NCBI GenBank assembly: GCA_900088475.1
Contig: FLMG01003256.1
Location: forward strand, 1-12,646
Origin: Hyphochytrium catenoides
Lineage: Eukaryota; Sar; Hyphochytriomycetes; Hyphochytriales; Hyphochytriaceae
Length of the DNA: 12,646 bases
Direction of reading: 5' to 3'
Shown here piece by piece: positions 8,589-12,646 of this stretch. The position numbers and the translations under genes are program-made. The notes beneath the pieces were generated by a model, which saw only the letters and a program-made list of their open reading frames with translations, was not told the DNA's origin and did not search any database. Within the stretch, counting starts at the first letter, position 1; the number at the start of each line of letters is the position of its first letter.

Positions 8589-9662
8589 ATGAACGGGAAA
8601 CTAGATGCCTCCGCTGCCTATAAGCAGTGGGGCGCAGCTGGAGGTGATACAGGAACTGGGTCAAGCTTCAAGGGGCTATTGTCAAGCTTTGGAGCCAATG
8701 GAACAGGTGATGAAGCTGGCGATACGTTGCTTGCTAAGACCGCTAGCCAGTTTCGCTTCTGGGAGACAAAAAACCAGACGCCAGACCTTGAAAGCCAAGT
8801 GGAAGGGACAGGCGTAGAAGCATCCTCAGCAGGAAACTTCTTCAGTCGATTTTCTGCACAGCCAGACGATTCCGGTGTCTTCCCGACTCTTCCATGGTAG
8901 GTAGGCGTCTATAACAAGGGTGCCAAGCCATTAGTGCTGAACTAACCTTGTTTCCCTGCAGGAGCGTCAGGTTTAAGTGGTTTGTCATCCTTTCACTTCT
9001 AGCAGCGGGGTTTTTCTTTTTGGGCGTCACGTTCCTGCCCATGGTATGGCCATCTCGCTGTGTAGATGGATAGAGTACCGAGATCTGACATCTCTTCTTC
9101 TCGCTGCCCAGATTGTATTCCGTCCCGGAAAGTTTGCACTCTCCTTCACGTTCGGCAGCTTGCTGCTGCAGGGGGCTTTCGCTATGCTCAAGGGTCCAAA
9201 TGCGTATGTGAAAGGGCTGACAAAGCGTGATAATATTGCCTTTAGCGGCATGTATGTCGGCTCACTATGTAAGTTTTGATTATTAATAGCCTCTTAGCTG
9301 CCACGACCTTCACGACCCTCACGTCTTGCTACGACAGTCCTCACACTGTATGCCTGTATGGTGAGTGGGAGCTATCTGATGGTGCTTCTCGCGAGCTTCT
9401 TCCAGGTAGGTGCTTGACAGTTCAATACCATACACCCCGGGTTGACCCTTCTTCGCTCCCTTCTAGGCGGTCTCGTTGGGTTGGTATGGTGCTTCAGCAA
9501 TACCAGGAGGCAAGGCCGGTTTCAAAGGTTAGTGCTTCAAACTGGTCGGCTACGGAAAAGGGGAGAGAAGCTAATGTGCTTTATTTTGCAGCTTTCACCG
9601 CCATGTTCTTTCGGACAGCCAAGGCGATTGTCAGAAAGCTTGGATCTATGCTAGCATCTTGA
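8589..9662 (+). CDS. SFT2: SFT2-family vesicle transport membrane protein
   Basis: Six exons: 8589-8896, 8962-9043, 9112-9268, 9338-9405, 9467-9527 and 9592-9662. Phases agree and give 248 residues. SFT2/Got1-type proteins are tetra-spanning Golgi proteins that help fuse endosome-derived vesicles with the Golgi. The first ~100 residues are soluble and Gly/Ser-rich with ETKNQTPDLESQ. Membrane segments follow: FKWFVILSLLAAGFFFLGVT, then the conserved RPGKFALSFTFGSLLL, then YVGSLFLTLYACMVSGSYL, then the AVSLGWYGASAIPGG signature, and a short C-terminal basic helix ending KLGSMLAS. The WY..S.IPGG motif is diagnostic and appears only with the exon 4-5 junction given here. Introns are 61-69 nt. It converges with the small gene downstream. 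The start gives the only open frame leading into the first membrane segment. Confidence 0.93.
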
Positions 9663-9887
9663 TCTACAACGGCAGTAAGGCTAGATAGGCACTATAGGAC
9701 TAAGACCCCCACCACCGTATCCCGATGGCTCTTAGTGCATAATAGATTATAATTCGACCAGCAGGTTCCGCAAGGTGAAACTAAGCTTGTCCCTCCAGAT
9801 TCCCTTGCGGCGAAGTACTAATTTGGCAGATTTGAAAGAGCTTTCATCTAAAACCCTGCTACATGGCGCGTAGAACTGCGATTCCAT
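9663..9887. other. Convergent 3' intergenic region
   Basis: This 225-bp spacer lies between the stop codons of two convergent genes. It must contain both 3' ends. An AT-rich stretch near 9738-9755 is a plausible cleavage region for SFT2. No exact AATAAA was noted and no gene is seen. Confidence 0.5.
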
Positions 9888-10777
9888 TCATGTGCGCCCA
9901 CCCAGAACTCTCCCACTCGCCTTGCCTGTCATCCAATGAAAGGCATTAGGAGGGTGATAAGAACTGTTGGTGCTTACTTGACCGAGCTTACCCTTTCTCG
10001 CAGACTCCTGCTTATCAATCTCTTGAAGGCTCCTTGCTGCGTAGAGAGTTTACTTAGTGCATGTCATCGCCGCAAGGCTCCATAGATTACCTACCTTCTT
10101 CGATAGACCGCTGAAGGTCTGCGATGGCCTCCGGCTCCTTGCTATTGCTCACTGTAAAGTTGAAGCGCGGTCAGTCGTCAACTAAATGGAATAACAAGAG
10201 ACTGCACTCACGCTCTCGGATGGTCTCTTCTAACTCCCTAAGCCTGATCATCATATTGGTCCTGGCATAGAACTCCAACGGCGGAGGATCCAAGTAGTCT
10301 TCGTACAGCATTTTCCTTTGCCTTCTGGACAGGACTTTATATCTGGTGGCCTTTAGGGGAGGGGGAGGCCATTCTTTCACAATTGTTCCAGGTGGCAGTG
10401 GATGAGGTCCAGATTCCATCCACTTAACGTCAAGCTTCCTTTCCACATCCGAGACCCAGCGATCTGGCACAATGCAGTTTAGCAGTCAACGCCTGGAAGA
10501 CCTCTAATACAGCTGGCCAACTTACAGAGGAGGACTGCTGGAGTAAGTGCAAATACTAGATGCCAAAAGTGGAAGCCAAACCCTATTTTGTGGCTGGAGG
10601 CAGGCGGAGCGTTTAGATCCACCGTCATTGAGGCGAAACTATCATCATGGCCCACACTTACGGCTTCTTGTTCTTGACCATAAATTCATTGAGGCGATAG
10701 TGCGCCTCGAAGCGTTGAGTCGCATTCCTCACTAGCCTATGGAAGGACTCTTTGTTAAAGAAGTCTGGGCTACCCAT
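9888..10777 (-). CDS. Small basic protein of unknown function, five exons
   Basis: Exons on the minus strand: 10777-10662, 10463-10212, 10151-10095, 10036-9992 and 9925-9888 (TGA), giving about 168 residues. Exons 2-5 splice in perfect phase. Exon 1 encodes MGSPDFFNKESFHRLVRNAT and ends phase 2 at GTAAGTG, while exon 2 as chosen begins phase 1 at 10463. A mini-exon near 10528-10539 or a different acceptor must lie between, and this junction is unresolved. Visible features are RWVSDVERKLDVKW, a Pro-rich EWPPPPLKATRYKVLSRRQR segment, then a charged alpha-helical tail with RELEETIRE and LQRSIEEARSLQEIDKQE. The size, basic RRQRK patch and helical tail would suit a mitochondrial ribosomal or other small organelle protein, but I do not recognise a family. 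Confidence 0.72.
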
Positions 10778-10778
10778 G

Positions 10779-10796
10779 CTAGACAGCGCTTTGCAT
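10779..10796 (-). promoter_or_regulatory. Five-codon upstream ORF one base before the small gene
   Basis: On the minus strand an ATG at 10796 encodes MQSAV and stops with TAG at 10781-10779, leaving one base before the main ATG at 10777. The arrangement is nearly the same as at QDPR and could limit initiation at the main start if it lies within the leader. Confidence 0.35.
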
Positions 10797-11303
10797 GGCT
10801 CCGCAACCTCAATGCGCGCTCAAGCTTCTATTCCTGGCCTTCCCTGCCACTTAAGTATGGTGAGTTGACGCTTATCAGTTCGCTAAGTCGTCAACTGTTG
10901 GCCCGCCTGCTGCTGCCGTTGTCCGGCATTATTAGAACTATTGCTCGTTGGCGTATGGAAAACGAAGAGTTCATAGAAGAAGAAGAGTTCAGATTTGTCG
11001 AGTAAAATACTGAGTAAAGTAGAGTTGTGGAGACTTTTTAACCCATGCTGATGATGCAGTGGAGTTAGAAAGGGTTCTGACCTGTGCCCACTAATAATAA
11101 CAGCATTTTATAAAGGATTAGAGGTTGCGACGACGCTGTACCAGTTGTATACATACTACTGTGATGTACCAAGTATATAGGAACTCTTATGATGATGATG
11201 ATGATTTATAAGGCCTTAGGTAGAACTAGTAGGCCTGGTGCTGCAGTATTCTACTACGACCTCCTCCGTCAACCCTCAAAGCTATCGGCCTCCGTCCTCG
11301 GTT
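10797..11303. other. Intergenic region between seipin and the small gene
   Basis: About 507 bp separate the seipin stop codon from the start of the next minus-strand gene. It should contain the seipin 3' end and the promoter of the small gene. A plus-strand frame of 88 codons (10739-11005) crosses exon 1 of the small gene on the other strand and ends in a Glu-rich run; it is judged a shadow. Apart from the microsatellite at 11189-11205 I see no structure. Confidence 0.5.
11189..11205. repeat. (ATG)n / (CAT)n microsatellite
   Basis: Five ATG units plus two bases in a perfect run, flanked by AT-rich sequence, 115 bp beyond the seipin stop codon. It is a simple repeat with no evident function. 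Confidence 0.85.
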
Positions 11304-12646
11304 CTAGATTGACGGAGTAAGGTCCTGTCTTGAACCAGTAAGGGAGCTCAATGATTCATGTGCGGAGCGGTGGCGTAGGCCGTTGGAACTGCCATCGTTT
11401 GCAGTCACGGAAGACGTCATGGAAAATGATGACCTGGCATCATCAAATGGATCTGCAAACTCCATTTCCTTGACTTCTTCTTCGTCCTCACTCTCTAGCT
11501 TCATTACTTCCTCCCTTTCTGCTTGGTTGGCATGCTCCATCCTTCTCTTCTTCATTAAGGTTATGTCTTCGGACTTGTCCGATTCCTCCTCGTACAAATC
11601 GTCATGAGGGGAGGAATAGGCTAAATAGAGAACCATCAGGCCAATCCCTTCAAAGAACGCGATGTGCAGCACAGAAAGCACAGCTGTCGTCAGAAACCAG
11701 TGATACATATAGTAGCGGATGCCAGTCAGTTGTGCGATGACAGAGATCCGGCCCCCATATAGCTGAAGCATAGGATGACTTAGAGTGATATTTGCGAAGG
11801 CCACTGGATGATCATACGATTCTTCATAGCCGTTGAAGACGATGACGGACAGTTCTTCCTCTTGCTCCTGAAAGTAGGAAAGTGGACATCAATCAGGAAA
11901 GAACTATCATGATTCTTGAAGACGCACAGACCTGAATACCAAGAGCCGTTGGCAAGGCCCAAGCCAGAGTGCGAAGAGTCCTGACCAGCCAGAATTGTTG
12001 ACTTATAGTAGCTGACCTCAGGCTCCTGGCTAAAAGCATCTGGGAGTGGTCCTTGAGCTCAGCCGTCACCATAAACACCCCGACCTTTTCGTTCATTTCA
12101 CTGAGTGGAAGGGTAAGAGTGACTATGACGTCGTAGAAAGTCTTGGCATTGAGTATGCGGTCTTTCCGCACCTCCGTGTCTATTTCCGGGTTAATGTACC
12201 TGAAGTTGAGCTGAGTTAGCTAGTATCCAGCTTCAGAAGAGCTAGCTCACTAAGGGAACAGAGTACGGTACCATTGCGTTCTTCGGGTGAGGAAGTCGAC
12301 GGTAGCTGTCGGTAGTTCATTGGTACCGACGAGGCTGTCCCGCAGGTCAGCATGCGTCCCATAATCGAAAAATAAGGGGCGATCGTAGGTTCGTCTTGGC
12401 ATTATGAGGAGGTAAAGGAACGCGTAGATAACAGTGGCAGACCCCAACAACGTCCCAATGACTATGGTCCACTGTAGAGATGAAGGGTAGCAAGGTAAGT
12501 ACCAATGAGGATCAAACACTGCCCAACGAACGCACCTTTAGGGCAATGATGCCAACCCGAAGGGATACAGCCAGTGCATCTTGTAAAGCAGCTTGACCTT
12601 TCCGAGTGACCCTGCGGACGTAATGACTATAGTCATTTCTATACGT
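11304..12646 (-). CDS. BSCL2: Seipin, lipid-droplet biogenesis protein (5' partial)
   Basis: Exons on the minus strand: 12646-12536 (open at the window edge), 12471-12272, 12199-11932 and 11867-11304 (TAG). They give 380 residues in consistent phase. Seipin forms an oligomeric ring at ER-lipid droplet contacts and guides neutral-lipid packaging. The first segment, WTIVIGTLLGSATVIYAFLY, spans the membrane at about 38-60. The lumenal beta-sandwich contains FYDVIVTLTLPLSEMNEKVG and GVFMVTAELKD, then the hydrophobic helix LVRTLRTLAWALPTALGIQ, then ELSVIVFNGYEE with a possible glycosylation site at NITL. The second membrane segment is about 249-276 (WFLTTAVLSVLHIAFFEGIG). The cytosolic tail (about 278-380) is strongly acidic, then Ser-rich, and includes DPF. 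The exon 2 donor is GTACCG; the alternative read-through reaches a stop at once. Introns are 64, 72 and 64 nt. The N-terminus is missing. Confidence 0.92.

Noticed and set aside
9276-9662. 128-codon plus-strand frame across the SFT2 3' exons
   Set aside because: It reads through three introns in the wrong frame. The spliced frame gives the WY..S.IPGG signature of SFT2.
10739-11005. 88-codon plus-strand frame with Glu-rich end
   Set aside because: It overlaps exon 1 of the minus-strand gene and shows no homology-like features. The Glu run comes from a GAA-rich stretch.
12250-12275. Stop codon apparently ending seipin exon 2 (TAG at 12250-12252)
   Set aside because: The exon ends earlier, at a GTACCG donor (12271). 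Splicing to 12199 keeps phase and leads into the lumenal seipin strands, so this is not a pseudogene.
1-12646. Mobile elements, CRISPR arrays, tRNA or rRNA genes, viral genes
   Set aside because: No transposase or reverse-transcriptase motifs, long terminal repeats, regular spacer arrays or tRNA B-box words were found on either strand by reading. A tRNAscan and Rfam search would settle small RNAs.

Overview
The window is nuclear DNA from an intron-rich microbial eukaryote. Every recognisable gene is cut into short exons by GT-AG introns, mostly 50-130 nt, often with a CTAAC- or CTGAC-like branch site just before the acceptor. I see no bacterial gene spacing, ribosome-binding sites, mobile element, CRISPR array or tRNA. 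The large IQ-motif gene with a dynein-stalk-like region suggests an organism that has, or had, cilia, such as a stramenopile, another alga or protist, or an early-diverging fungus. The lineage cannot be fixed from this sequence alone. I built all gene models by hand, joining exons by reading frame, splice phase and protein resemblance.

Layout. (1) 1-5671, minus strand: one gene of at least 22 exons (about 1,062 residues here, C-terminus off the left edge). Its protein has a conserved N-terminal block, a coiled coil, four IQ motifs, a region patterned like the dynein heavy-chain stalk, and a C-terminal alpha/beta domain. (2) 5672-6413: divergent promoter region. (3) 6414-7627, plus strand: dihydropteridine reductase (QDPR), nine exons, complete. 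(4) 7628-8588: no convincing gene. (5) 8589-9662, plus strand: SFT2-family Golgi membrane protein, six exons, complete. (6) 9663-9887: short convergent 3' region. (7) 9888-10777, minus strand: small unrecognised protein, five exons, one junction unresolved. (8) 10797-11303: intergenic, with an ATG microsatellite. (9) 11304-12646, minus strand: seipin, four exons, N-terminus off the right edge.

The genes do not form a pathway. QDPR regenerates tetrahydrobiopterin, SFT2 acts in endosome-to-Golgi traffic, seipin acts in lipid-droplet formation at the ER, and the large gene is probably cytoskeletal or ciliary. The most unusual item is the large gene, which combines calmodulin-binding IQ motifs with a dynein-stalk-like region in a protein of non-dynein layout. 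Other points of interest are a 568-nt intron whose 3' part is duplicated in tandem, a 36-nt in-frame GT-AG segment, recurrent GTAC splice donors, and tiny upstream ORFs before three genes.
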